Below, piece by piece: positions 14,688-24,235 of a stretch of DNA of 64,000 nt. A model generated the notes under the pieces. The model had not been told where the DNA came from. It worked only from the letters and a program-made list of their open reading frames with translations, and did no database searches. The DNA lies in assembly GCA_031292555.1 (NCBI GenBank), contig JARLGV010000085.1:1-64000 (forward strand), written 5' to 3'. The position numbers and the translations under genes were made by a program. This DNA is from Fimbriimonas sp. GTDB taxonomy: Bacteria; Armatimonadota; Fimbriimonadia; Fimbriimonadales; Fimbriimonadaceae. Each line of letters opens with the position of its first letter. The stretch's first letter is position 1.

Positions 14688-16260
14688 AGGCTTCGGCGCC
14701 TTCGGTTGCCGTTTCCTCGCCTGGTTTGGTCGGTTTCATAGTGGGGAAGAGCAGTACCTCACGTAAGTGGCTCGCTCCGGTAAGCATCATCGCCATCCGG
14801 TCGATCCCGATACCGCAGCCACCGGTCGGCGGCATGCCGCCTTCAAGGGCGAAGAGGAACTCCTCGTCGAGCGGATGCGCTTCGTCGTTCCCCGATTCTC
14901 GCTGAGCCATCTGCTGAACGAATCGCTCACGCTGATCGATCGGATCGTTGATCTCGGAAAACGCATTGCAGACTTCCCGGCCGCGCACGTAACCCTCGAA
15001 ACGACGCGTCATTTTGGGATTGTTAGGATCCTTCTTGGCAAGTGGAGACGTTTCGATCGGGTACCCCACGAGGAACGTAGGCTCGATGAGCGTCGGTTCC
15101 ACGAACTTCTCCAGCAGCTTTTCGATGATGCCGCCTAGGTTGTTCTCCTTCTCGGTCGGTAGACCGACCCGCTCCATCGCCTTCTTCGCCGATTCGTATT
15201 CGCTCAACTCCTCTCTCGTGACACCCGCCCGCTCCTCAAGCGCGCTCATCAGGTCGAGACGATGCCATGGCTTGCCGAAGTCGAGAACGACCGGTTCGCC
15301 CTTGGCTTCTTCGTCGTGCTTGCTGCGGTCGGCCACCTCTTCGTTGGGATCGACGGCTACACTTACCTTCGTGTCGCCGAACACTTCGAGTGCGACGGAC
15401 TTAAACATCTCCTCGACGATCACCATCACCTCTTCGAGATTGATGTACGCCTCGTAGAACTCAAGCAGCGTGAACTCCGGATTGTGCCGGTTATCGACGC
15501 CTTCGTTCCGGAATACACGACCGATCTCATACACCTTCGGGATGTCGCCGCAGATGATCCTCTTGAGATACAACTCCAGCGAGATGCGCAGCTTGACGTC
15601 CAAGTCGTAAGCCTTGTACTTGGTTACAAACGGCGTAGCCATCGCTCCGCCCGCCACCAGTTGGAGGATCGGCGTTTCTACTTCCAGGTACCCGCGTCGA
15701 TCCAGAAACCGGCGAACCGCCGAAGTGATCTTCATTCGGTTGATGAGGGTTCGCCGGACCTCCTGGTTGCAAATGAGGTCCAGATGCCGATGCCGGTACC
15801 GGAGATCGACGTCAGCAAGGCCATAGAACACATGGCCGTCCTTCTCCTTGCCGAGGGGAAGGGGCTGCAGCGACTTGGTCAGCGGAACGTACTCTTCGAC
15901 GTGGATCGATTTCTCGCCAGTTTTGGTGACGAACAGATAGCCTGAGACGCCGACGTGGTCGCCGATGTCGAGCAGCTTGAATAGTTCCCAGGCGGTGTCG
16001 CCGACTTGGTCCATGCGAACGTAGCACTGAATCTTGTCGTCGCCGTCGCTAACATGTGCGAACCCCGCCTTACCCATCAGTCGGTAGGAGTGCACGCGTC
16101 CGGCAAACTTGATCTTCTTGCCCTCTTCGAATTCGTCAAGCATCTGTTTCGCCGTGTGAGTTCGGTCAAAACGTTCGATCCGGAAAGGATCATGGCCAAG
16201 CTCGCGCATTCGCTCGAGCTTCTGTAGCCGCACATCGCGGAGGGATAGATCTTCTGTCAT
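14686..16260 (-). CDS. lysS: Lysine--tRNA ligase, class II
   Basis: The 524-residue enzyme has an N-terminal OB-fold anticodon-binding domain (about 50-150: FAGRVHSYRLMGKAGFAHVS). The class II catalytic core follows: motif 1 around FLDRRGYLEVETPILQ, motif 2 FRNEGVDNRHNPEFTLLEFY, and motif 3 GCGIGIDRMAMML near the C-terminus. It charges tRNA-Lys. ATG 16260 (MTEDLSLRD) was chosen: the frame extends three codons to a TTG, but TACAAT lies ten bases before the ATG. It ends at a bidirectional terminator. Confidence 0.95.
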   Translation of the reverse strand: MTEDLSLRDVRLQKLERMRELGHDPFRIERFDRTHTAKQMLDEFEEGKKIKFAGRVHSYRLMGKAGFAHVSDGDDKIQCYVRMDQVGDTAWELFKLLDIGDHVGVSGYLFVTKTGEKSIHVEEYVPLTKSLQPLPLGKEKDGHVFYGLADVDLRYRHRHLDLICNQEVRRTLINRMKITSAVRRFLDRRGYLEVETPILQLVAGGAMATPFVTKYKAYDLDVKLRISLELYLKRIICGDIPKVYEIGRVFRNEGVDNRHNPEFTLLEFYEAYINLEEVMVIVEEMFKSVALEVFGDTKVSVAVDPNEEVADRSKHDEEAKGEPVVLDFGKPWHRLDLMSALEERAGVTREELSEYESAKKAMERVGLPTEKENNLGGIIEKLLEKFVEPTLIEPTFLVGYPIETSPLAKKDPNNPKMTRRFEGYVRGREVCNAFSEINDPIDQRERFVQQMAQRESGNDEAHPLDEEFLFALEGGMPPTGGCGIGIDRMAMMLTGASHLREVLLFPTMKPTKPGEETATEGAEA

Positions 16261-16270
16261 GGGAGGCAAT

Positions 16271-16276
16271 ATTGTA
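16271..16276 (-). promoter_or_regulatory. -10 element (TACAAT) for lysS
   Basis: TACAAT on the minus strand lies ten bases before the lysS ATG at 16260, with ATTGCCTCCC between. There is no Shine-Dalgarno sequence. Confidence 0.55.
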
Positions 16277-16446
16277 CTTTGTCGCGAGAAGCGAGAGGCG
16301 CGTCAAGGCGATGAGCAAAGGGGTACGGCGCCACAACGGTCGGTCGTGCTCCCTCTCAGTACGTCCGCTTCGCGGGGGACGAGAGAACCCGACTACAAGA
16401 CTCCGAGGAGATCTTGCGGCAAGGGTGATACACATATTGCGAACGG

Positions 16447-16478
16447 GGAGCGGGCGAAGTGTCCACTTCGCCCGCTCT
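16447..16478. terminator. Perfect hairpin downstream of the giant surface-protein gene
   Basis: GAGCGGGCGAAG (16448-16459) and CTTCGCCCGCTC (16466-16477) form a perfect 12-bp stem, 13 counting the T-A pair, with a very short loop. It lies just after the stop codon of the 2476-residue gene and lacks a T-run. The left arm GGAGCGGGCGAAGTG recurs at 26947-26961 after another transcription unit, so it may be a dispersed palindromic repeat rather than only a terminator. Confidence 0.5.
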
Positions 16479-16483
16479 TGCAG

Positions 16484-19400
16484 CTACGGATTCACGGTCA
16501 ACGTCACGGTTGCAGACTTGCCCCCGCCGGTTGCGGTAATCGTTACGGTCTGAGCCGATGCGACTGGATGGGTCGTGACGGTGAAGGTGGCGTGCTTGCC
16601 GTTTTGGGTGACGGTTACGGAGGCTGGAACCGCCGCGGATGACGTGTCGGAACTCGACAGCGTCACCACGACTCCGGACGGACCGGCGTCGCCGTTGAGG
16701 TTCACCGTACCGGTCACGGAACCGCCTCCGGTTACCGACGAAGCGTTCAGTGTGACCGTATAGATCGCCGCCGGCAAGAGAGTCACCGTGCAAGTCTTGG
16801 ATGTCGATCCAAGCGTTGCGGTGAGCGTCACCGGCGTGCTGGAATCGACTCCAAGCGTGGGCACGCTGAATGTCGTGCTCTTCGACCCAGCAGGCACTGT
16901 TACCGATGCCGGCGGTGTGATGAGCGCGTTGTTCGAGCCAATGGAAACGACGGTTCCTCCCGGAGGTGCGGGCACGGTCAGAGTAACGGTGCCAGTGGGG
17001 TAGTCGCCTCCGACGATGCTTGTCGGAGAAGTCGTGATGCTGGCGAGCGACCCCGGGTTGACGGTGAGGGCCGTGGTAGCCGATGTGCTTCCGGTCTTTG
17101 CCGTAATCGTCACCGATTGTGCGCTGGCCACGGAATAGGTCGTCACGGTGAAGGTGGCGTGCTTGCCGTTCTGAATGACGGTCACCGAAGTGGGAACCGT
17201 CGCAATCGCCATATTCGAAGTCGACAGGCTGACCACCGTTCCCGAAGGACCGGCGTCTCCGTTGAGCGTCACCGTACCGGTGACGACCGTCGATGAACCG
17301 CCGACCACCGAAGTTGGAGAAACGGCGACTGTATAGATGCTGGCCGGGAGCAGTGTCAGCGTGCACGTCTTCGACGATCCGCTGAGAGTAGCCGTGATCG
17401 TCACCGGCGTACTGGAATCCACTCCGAGGGTCTGCACCGTGAACGTGGCGCTGGTGGAACCTGCGCTTACCGTAACCGTCGAAGGCACGCTGACAAGCGA
17501 GTTCCCAGAGCTGAGAGACACTGCCGTGCCCCCGGCTGGCGCCGGATTATTCAATGTGACCGTGCCGGTCGGATAGTCGCCTCCGACGATACTCGTCGGA
17601 GACGTCGATACTCCAGCCAGACCCGATGGGTTGACGGTGAGGGTGGTTGTAGCCGAGTTGGCCGAGATGGTGACCGTCTGGGCAGACGCGACGTTATGGG
17701 TCGTCACGGTGAAGGTAGCGTGCTTGGTGTTTGCCGCGACGGTGACGGTGGCAGGAACGCTCGCCGCACTTGTATTGGAACTGGACAGGTTGACGACAAC
17801 ACCCGAGGGGCCGGCACTGCCGTTCAAATTCACGGTTCCAGTGACCGTCGTCGACGACCCCCCGATAACCGAGGCAGGCGATACCGTCACAGACGTAACT
17901 GAAGCGGGAAGCAGGGTCAGTGTGCAGGTCTTGGACGTCGAGTTTAGGGTCGCCGTGATGGTCGTCGCTGTGCTGGAGTTGACTCCGAGGGTCGGTACCA
18001 AGAACGTCGTCGATGTCGTGCCGGCGGGAATGGTTACCGTCGATGGCAAATTCAAGCTCGAACTACCTGAGCCAAGCGAGATGACCGCGCCGCCAGTTGG
18101 TGCAGGACCGCTGATGGTCACCGTTCCGGTGGGATAGTCGCCCCCGACGATGCTAGTGGGCGAAGTCGAAACACTTACCAGGCTCGCGGGATTCACCGTC
18201 AGAGTCGCCGTTGACGACTTGCCCTGGTTCGTTGCGGTTATCGTCACCGTTTGAGCGGTCGATACCGAATAGTGAGTGACGCTGAACGTTCCGTGCGACG
18301 ATCCGGCTGCAACTGTCACCGACGCCGGCACGGTTGCCGCGCTCGTATTCGAGCTTGAAAGCGTTACTACCGTTCCCGATGGCCCGGCTTTGCCGTTCAG
18401 GTTGACGGTTCCCGTCACCGACGTCGAAGAACCTCCGAGCACTGATGCGGGAGACACCGTAACCGACGCGACCCACGCCGGGAGCAAAGTAAGCGTGCAG
18501 TTTTTGGATGTTGAGTCTAGGGTCGCCGTAATTGTCACCGGTGTGTTGGAGTCGACTCCAAGGGTGGGAACACTAAACGTTGCAGAGGTTGCTCCGGCGG
18601 CTATGGTCACCGTCGATGGCGGAGCGACGCTTGACTTGCTTGCGCTCAACGCCACAACCGTCCCGCCAAGAGGGGCAGGCGCGGCTAGAATCACGGTACC
18701 GGTTGGGTAGTCGCCACCAACGATCGATGCCGGCGAAGTTGAGACGCTCAACAGACCACCTGCTCCTACCGTCAGGTTGGCGGTAACTGAGGCTCCATTG
18801 AAGGTCGCCGTGATCGTTGAACTGAATGGAGTTGAGGATGGCGAAGTTACCGCAGTAAAGGCGAAGCTTGACGAATCCGATGTCGAGGATATCGACGAAG
18901 GAACTTGGCACAACGGATTGGAAGAAGATAGAGCTATGGGGGTGTTTGCAGGCACGAGGCCCAGGAAGGAGACTGTCCCCTGCGAGGAGCCTCCGGCCGT
19001 TATTGAGCTTGGAGTGAACGAGAAGTTACTGAATACCGCAGCATTCACTACAAGGCTCGTGCTAACTGGAACCGCTACTTCGCTCGTGATGGCCTGAATG
19101 GTGTAGGTTGTATTCGAAAGCACGACTGGGGCGTTGAACTGGATGACAGTGCTCGAACCTCCAGCCGGAATAGTCATCGTAGTCGGTAGGCCGGGAATCG
19201 CTGGCGTAACATTGAGATACACGGTTTCGCCTCCAGCAGGGGCCGCACTACCGAGGTTGATCGTCAAGGTAGTAGCGGTTCCTGATGCGACGGGTGAAGG
19301 CGTAGCCAACGAGTCTACAAAGCTCGGAACCGGTAAAGCCTCGATGCGTTCTCCAAAGGCATCTGCGACATACAGGATCGAATGATCCGGCGAGAATGCC

Positions 19401-22400
19401 AACAGCGCGAGATTGAACGATGAGCCATGTTCGATGTTGAAACTCCTGATTCCGGTAAAGGAACCGTTGAGGGTCTGAATAACTGCGCCATCCGATGTAC
19501 GCTTAACAACAAGTTGACTAGAAACGGGATTCCCGTATTGGTCCACGTCATGACCTTCCGTGAATGCGACGACCTTTCCGTCGAACGAGATATCGCCGTT
19601 TGCGAAGAAGTCGCCAAAACTGAATGAACCGTCGTATGACGGTTGATCCGGCGGAGTATAGGAATAGGTCTTGTCAAGCGAGATCTGACCGTTTCCGTCA
19701 ATCATGTATGTTGTCCAGCGGAAAGAGTCGAATCCAGCATCGGTGGGTGCGTCTGCAGGGCCAAGACAGGCGACCTCTCCATTCGATAAAGGCACTATCC
19801 GATAGAGGTTCCGAGCAGCGTCCGGAAAGTAGAAGGGTACTGAGGATGTCTGGCCTGCCAACGAACCGTCTAGTGCCACCGCAGTAAGCCCTGAACTCCC
19901 AAGACCAACTGCAAAGTGGGTCGTGCTTGGTTGCCCGTCGCTACCTTGGCCAACGTGGAAGCCAATCGCGCACCCGTAGTAGAACTTCTGAGTTGTGGAG
20001 TTGGTAATCACCAAGCTCGAGCCGTTGAAGCCTACGTCGAGGCGGTTCCAACTAGAATCAAGAGCCAAAAGCCGTGTGTCGTCAATCCAGGCTGTGTCCT
20101 TGTACGAACCTGCCAAGGTCGCAAGCACAGAGCCGTTCGTCGCATCGTAAACAACTAGCTGCTCCGATTGTCCCTGATTGTTCATATAGCAAGTAGCGAC
20201 ATAGGAACCGGAAGGCGAAACGCGGGAGATTGCTTCTCCCGGAAATGTCTGATTCCTCCAAACTGCCGTACCGTCAACTGCGTTGTGGAGGCCAGTGTAG
20301 GTGCGGCTCGAGGCGTGATCCAGGTCTGCAATGGCGCCTCCAATGATCACCCCGTTTGGCGTGGCTGCCAACGAATACACACTGTCCGGGGGGATATTCG
20401 GGAGAGTGCCGACAGCCGTCAGACCGTCGTTCGTAATTGCATATTCGACGAACGTTTGGAGAATGCCGTACGGGCCCACCTCAAAGAGCATATGACCGTC
20501 AGTGAAGGTTGGTGAATTGCTTACGGAAGCATAATCATTGTTTCCATCAAATGGAATGGTAGCGCCTCCCCACGCAAGCGCGCCGGTTTGCCAGTTAAAG
20601 GCCATAACTCCAGTAACATAGCCGGCAGATCCGATCATAAGGCTGCTGGATGCAGAGCCAAGGCTGGACGGAGCATAGAACCCCGAGTTATGCCATGCGA
20701 TTACCGGGTTGCCACTGCTGTCTGGAACGAATCGGTAGGTTCCATTCGAGGTCGATCCCCCGTTCCACATCTGTACGATCAGGCCATTGCCAGGATCAAA
20801 CCCGTCGATCAGCGCGGAAATTGATGATGAAATAGTGGCGATCAATGCGCCCGTCGTAATGTCCCAGATCTGAGTTCCTTGCGCTATTGCGTCATGCCCA
20901 TTCCACGAACCATAGTTAACGTAGTTTCCATTTGCAAAGGTAAGTGTATTAGCGGCAAGGACAGGCAGAAGCGTGTTCGAATCATAGCTTGCGATAGTGA
21001 ATCCGCCGTTATAGCTAATGGCAGCGACAATTTCGTGACCACAGACCTCAAAATAGGAAGTGCCGCCAGGAAGAGCAAGACTTTGAAGCGAGCCAGTCGA
21101 TTGATTCGGGACCGGATTGCCGGTCGTAGCATCGTATTGAGTGACGTATCCGCCGCCTCTGCCCTGCCATATCCAGACGGAGCTACCATCAGGGGCAAAC
21201 TGCGTTTGTGCCGCGAAAGTGCCGTTAATTACCCTGCGTGACCACATGAGCTTGTAGCCAGGATAGCTGAGCATCTTTACGCTGTTACTTGACGAGATCG
21301 CGACTTGGTTTCCAAGAGGTGAGACAGTGATGTTGCCGCTGTTGCTGCCCAAAGACCATTTCGGTGCTTGCGGTGCGGGGCTCGTCGAGATGTTAAGCGA
21401 TGCGTCGATCGAGACGTTTCCGGCTGAAGCGGTAATGGTGGCAGGCGTCGAAGTAAGAACCGTCGTCGTGGTGACGGTGAAGCTCGCCGAAGTTGTCCCC
21501 CATGCCACTGTCACAGTCGGCGGTGGAACCGCGTTTGGGCTACTTGATGACAGACTAACGCTTAATCCGCCCAATGGCGCGGGTCCAGTTAGGGTTACCG
21601 TACCTGAGGACCAGAACCCGCCCGGAACCGACGTCGGATTCAGCGTTAGCCCGCTTAGCGTGCCGGGGGGAGTGATAGCAAGGTTTGCTGTCACTGAATT
21701 TCCGCCGACCGTGGCAGTAATAACTGCCGTTGTTAGCGTCGTGACGGCCGATGTTGTTATCGTGAAGGACGCCGAAGTAGCCCCTGCGGGCACAACGACT
21801 GTCGTGGGAGGCACTGCGCTCGAACTACTAGATGACAGATTCACTGTCGTCCCTCCCGAGGGGGCCGGGCCATTCAGTGTTACGGTGCCAACCGAAGGGG
21901 TTCCGCCGAATACAGAACTTGGCGTCAATGTCACACTCGTCGGAACCGGCGGGTTAACGGTAAGGCTTGCCGTGACGGAAATCCCGCCCAAAGTCGCCGT
22001 AATGGTCGCCGCAGTCGAGGAAACCACAGGGTGAGTTGAAACCGCAAAACTTGCCGAGGTAGCACCAGGCGAGACGGTGACACTCGCTGGCGGAATTGCA
22101 CTACCGCTGCTAGACGCCAAACTCACTACTGCACCGCTCGAAGGTGCTGGTCCATTTAGAGTGACGGTTCCGGTTGACGGTGAGCCTCCCGTTACTGACG
22201 TTGGAGACATGGTTAGGCTCGAAGGGACCGCTGGAGAGACGGTGAGGCCAGCCGTCACCGTCGTAGTTCCCGCCGCGGCGGTGATCGTAGCGGTCGTAGA
22301 AGTCGCGACAGCCCCCGTCGAGATCGTGAATGAAGCGGTCAAGGCCCCGGCAGCCACGGTTACGTTTGGCGGAGTTACAGCAACGGTGCTGTTGGAGGAT

Positions 22401-23914
22401 AGGTTGACTAGGATCCCGCCTGAGGGGGCGGGACCGCTCAAGGTGACAGTACCCGTTGAAGGCGTTCCGCCGATCAATGAAGTTGGTGTCAGCCCTAGAC
22501 TCGACAATCCAACTGGAGGAGTTATCGTCAGTGTCGCAGTTGCAGAATTGCCCCCCGAAGAGGCGGTGATCACAGCGCTTGTGCTAGTCGAAACCGGGGT
22601 CGTGGCAATTGTGAAGGTAGCTTGGGTCGCGCCACCAGGGACAACAATGAAAGCAGGTGTCGTGGCTGAACAACTGCCGCTCTTGAGTGTTACGATGTCC
22701 CCTCCAGCAGGAGCAGCACTCGACAAGGACACCGTGGCGATTGAACTGGCTCCGCCGGTCACGATGCCCGGATTCAGGCTCAAGTTTGATATGGCAATCG
22801 TGTTAACCTCAGTACCTACAGCATAGAGGTTGCCATCATTGGACCCTACGTAGATGGTGCCGTCCGATCCAATTGACGGCGACGAATACAGAAGATCACC
22901 TAGGCCGCCTAAGGTCCATTGCATTGTTCCGTTAGCGCCAATAGCGTAGAGATTTCCATCATGGTTCCCCACGTAGATCGTGCCATCCGAACCGACAATC
23001 GGAGAACAGAAATAAATGGACCATGTTGTTAAGAAGCTCCACTTCGCAGACCCATCCGGATTCACTGCATAGAGGTTGTCATCCGCGGACCCTATGTAAA
23101 TGGTCCCATCCTTACCGATGGCGGGCGAGCTCTCTATCGGGCCCGACGTTGGAAATGCCCACTTCCTCGAGCCATCAGGGTTGATGGCATAGAGTTTGCC
23201 GTCCTCCGATCCCACGCAAATCGTGCCATCCGACCCAATGGCTGGCGATGAGAAGATGTTGCCTCCGGTCGCATAGGTCCATTTCTTGGAACCATCCGTA
23301 TTCAATGCGTAAAGACTGCTCCCCGCTCCCGCATAGATGGTTCCGTCTGGCCCGATTGCGGGCGACGTTTCGATGGCGCTTCCCGTGTCATACTTCCACT
23401 TCTCAGAACCATCCGGATTCACGGCGTGAAAGAGGTTGTCATCAGAGGACCCCACGTAGATGGTCCCATCCAGACCGATAGCGGGCGAACTCTCGTCAAT
23501 TGCACCGCTCACGAAGCTCCATTTCTCCGAGCCATCCGGATTGACTGCATAGAGATGACCATCCTGAGATCCTATATAGATAGTGCCATCGAGGCCGATA
23601 GCTGGTGACGAGGCGACAAAGCCGCCGGTCAAGAAGCTCCACTTCTTAGTTCCGTCAGGGTTCACCGCGTAGAGGCTCAAATTCCCCCCGACATAAACCG
23701 TGCCGTCTGCAGCTACTGAGGGTGAAGACGCCACGATGTTTCCTGTGGCAAAGCCCCATCTCTTGAGCCCATTTGACCCTCCGTACGCGCCCACACCAGT
23801 ATTGAGGGCGTTCCGGTGGAACTTGGGCCAAGGAGAGTTGGCAAGCTGGCACAGCGCAGAAATGCAAAGAGCCAGCATCAAAAAAGGAATGAGGAGGATG
23901 CGGATGGACTTCAT
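16484..23914 (-). CDS. Giant secreted PQQ-propeller / Ig-like repeat protein
   Basis: The protein has 2476 residues and begins with a Sec signal (MKSIRILLIPFLMLALCISA). Residues about 30-360 hold eight PQQ-type blades (DGTIYVGS.DGNLYAVNPDGS.KW), enough for one full propeller. Residues about 365-850 hold five Ig-like units (NPTSV.GG...GTVTL.GPAP.GG). A second, WD40/YVTN-like propeller region spans about 855-1525. Residues 1525-2476 hold ten more Ig-like units, the last eight alternating two types: A (SPTSIVGGDYPTGTVTL) and B (SVVGGSSTVVTGTVTLNGDA). No anchor, sortase or PEP-CTERM signal ends it. It is probably an extracellular or outer-surface adhesive or scaffold protein; function unknown. 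It is divergent from the STAND/Crp genes, and base composition in its middle part is less GC-rich than that of the neighbours. Confidence 0.85.
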   Translation of the reverse strand: MKSIRILLIPFLMLALCISALCQLANSPWPKFHRNALNTGVGAYGGSNGLKRWGFATGNIVASSPSVAADGTVYVGGNLSLYAVNPDGTKKWSFLTGGFVASSPAIGLDGTIYIGSQDGHLYAVNPDGSEKWSFVSGAIDESSPAIGLDGTIYVGSSDDNLFHAVNPDGSEKWKYDTGSAIETSPAIGPDGTIYAGAGSSLYALNTDGSKKWTYATGGNIFSSPAIGSDGTICVGSEDGKLYAINPDGSRKWAFPTSGPIESSPAIGKDGTIYIGSADDNLYAVNPDGSAKWSFLTTWSIYFCSPIVGSDGTIYVGNHDGNLYAIGANGTMQWTLGGLGDLLYSSPSIGSDGTIYVGSNDGNLYAVGTEVNTIAISNLSLNPGIVTGGASSIATVSLSSAAPAGGDIVTLKSGSCSATTPAFIVVPGGATQATFTIATTPVSTSTSAVITASSGGNSATATLTITPPVGLSSLGLTPTSLIGGTPSTGTVTLSGPAPSGGILVNLSSNSTVAVTPPNVTVAAGALTASFTISTGAVATSTTATITAAAGTTTVTAGLTVSPAVPSSLTMSPTSVTGGSPSTGTVTLNGPAPSSGAVVSLASSSGSAIPPASVTVSPGATSASFAVSTHPVVSSTAATITATLGGISVTASLTVNPPVPTSVTLTPSSVFGGTPSVGTVTLNGPAPSGGTTVNLSSSSSSAVPPTTVVVPAGATSASFTITTSAVTTLTTAVITATVGGNSVTANLAITPPGTLSGLTLNPTSVPGGFWSSGTVTLTGPAPLGGLSVSLSSSSPNAVPPPTVTVAWGTTSASFTVTTTTVLTSTPATITASAGNVSIDASLNISTSPAPQAPKWSLGSNSGNITVSPLGNQVAISSSNSVKMLSYPGYKLMWSRRVINGTFAAQTQFAPDGSSVWIWQGRGGGYVTQYDATTGNPVPNQSTGSLQSLALPGGTSYFEVCGHEIVAAISYNGGFTIASYDSNTLLPVLAANTLTFANGNYVNYGSWNGHDAIAQGTQIWDITTGALIATISSSISALIDGFDPGNGLIVQMWNGGSTSNGTYRFVPDSSGNPVIAWHNSGFYAPSSLGSASSSLMIGSAGYVTGVMAFNWQTGALAWGGATIPFDGNNDYASVSNSPTFTDGHMLFEVGPYGILQTFVEYAITNDGLTAVGTLPNIPPDSVYSLAATPNGVIIGGAIADLDHASSRTYTGLHNAVDGTAVWRNQTFPGEAISRVSPSGSYVATCYMNNQGQSEQLVVYDATNGSVLATLAGSYKDTAWIDDTRLLALDSSWNRLDVGFNGSSLVITNSTTQKFYYGCAIGFHVGQGSDGQPSTTHFAVGLGSSGLTAVALDGSLAGQTSSVPFYFPDAARNLYRIVPLSNGEVACLGPADAPTDAGFDSFRWTTYMIDGNGQISLDKTYSYTPPDQPSYDGSFSFGDFFANGDISFDGKVVAFTEGHDVDQYGNPVSSQLVVKRTSDGAVIQTLNGSFTGIRSFNIEHGSSFNLALLAFSPDHSILYVADAFGERIEALPVPSFVDSLATPSPVASGTATTLTINLGSAAPAGGETVYLNVTPAIPGLPTTMTIPAGGSSTVIQFNAPVVLSNTTYTIQAITSEVAVPVSTSLVVNAAVFSNFSFTPSSITAGGSSQGTVSFLGLVPANTPIALSSSNPLCQVPSSISSTSDSSSFAFTAVTSPSSTPFSSTITATFNGASVTANLTVGAGGLLSVSTSPASIVGGDYPTGTVILAAPAPLGGTVVALSASKSSVAPPSTVTIAAGATSATFSVPTLGVDSNTPVTITATLDSTSKNCTLTLLPAWVASVTVSPASVLGGSSTSVTGTVNLNGKAGPSGTVVTLSSSNTSAATVPASVTVAAGSSHGTFSVTHYSVSTAQTVTITATNQGKSSTATLTVNPASLVSVSTSPTSIVGGDYPTGTVTISGPAPTGGAVISLGSGSSSLNLPSTVTIPAGTTSTTFLVPTLGVNSSTATTITATLNSTSKTCTLTLLPASVTSVTVSPASVIGGSSTTVTGTVNLNGSAGPSGVVVNLSSSNTSAASVPATVTVAANTKHATFTVTTHNVASAQTVTISANSATTTLTVNPSGLAGVSTSPTSIVGGDYPTGTVTLNNPAPAGGTAVSLSSGNSLVSVPSTVTVSAGSTSATFTVQTLGVDSSTPVTITATLSGSSKTCTLTLLPASIYTVAVSPTSVVGGSSTVVTGTVTLNGDAGPSGTVVSLSTSNMAIATVPTSVTVIQNGKHATFTVTTYSVASAQSVTITAKTGSTSATTALTVNPGSLASITTSPTSIVGGDYPTGTVTLTVPAPPGGTVVSIGSNNALITPPASVTVPAGSKSTTFSVPTLGVDSSTPVTLTATLGSTSKTCTVTLLPAAIYTVTLNASSVTGGGSVTGTVNLNGDAGPSGVVVTLSSSDTSSAAVPASVTVTQNGKHATFTVTTHPVASAQTVTITATGGGKSATVTLTVNP
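16490..18770. repeat. Tandem repeat of about 570 bp, four units, inside the giant gene
   Basis: The segment TAGTCGCCTCCGACGAT and close variants recur at about 17000, 17573, 18135 and 18710, giving a period of 562-574 bp. Each unit encodes one A plus one B Ig-like module of the giant protein. The repeat probably expands or contracts by recombination. Confidence 0.85.
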
Positions 23915-24113
23915 GAATGGACCCTAGAAATACCGAAGGCAATGCAGTACAGCCGGAGAACTCCAGGTGGACCGTTCAGGTATGGAGCGCAAGACCCATT
24001 CGGCCCAGCTAGTAGACACCCATGATGGTTTCAGTAATATTATGTCACTCGCGTATGGCTGGAATGTTCAGCTTGGCTACCTACGAAATCTAGCGAAAGT
24101 TTTACGGAATGAG

Positions 24114-24131
24114 TGTGATCTGGCCGTCACA
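24114..24131. promoter_or_regulatory. TGTGA-N8-TCACA palindrome, candidate Crp-family operator
   Basis: Perfect 5-bp arms TGTGA (24114-24118) and TCACA (24127-24131) match the half sites of the E. coli CRP consensus, though the spacer is 8 rather than 6 bases. The site lies in the 321-bp gap between the giant surface-protein gene and the STAND/Crp genes, next to a TATTAT hexamer. Binding by the Crp-like protein at 25579-26778 is inference. The rest of the gap shows nothing else recognisable. Confidence 0.45.
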
Positions 24132-24137
24132 TTTCGG

Positions 24138-24143
24138 TATTAT
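24138..24143 (+). promoter_or_regulatory. Candidate -10 element (TATTAT) for the STAND/Crp genes
   Basis: TATTAT lies 92 bases before the ATG at 24236. The TGTGA-N8-TCACA palindrome covers the position where its -35 element would be, an arrangement suited to repression or promoter-proximal control. No good TTGACA is seen. Confidence 0.35.
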
Positions 24144-24235
24144 TTTTGCTTCTCGCTTCGGCAACTTAGTTCTGCAACGTCAGTTTGCGTCTGAGTAAGC
24201 GCCCGACGAACTTGAATTCCGGTGGTTGAAGAGCA

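Noticed and set aside
17631-18137. Series of valine/threonine-rich open frames on the plus strand
   Set aside because: They are antisense to the tandem Ig-like modules of the giant protein and repeat with the same period.
16490-18770. CRISPR or satellite interpretation of the regular repeats
   Set aside because: The period is about 570 bp, the repeats diverge and they encode successive Ig-like modules in one open frame.
23914-23935. TAGGGT six bases before the giant gene as another leaderless promoter
   Set aside because: It fits TANNNT but is a weak -10 and alternative elements exist nearby, so it was not counted with the others.
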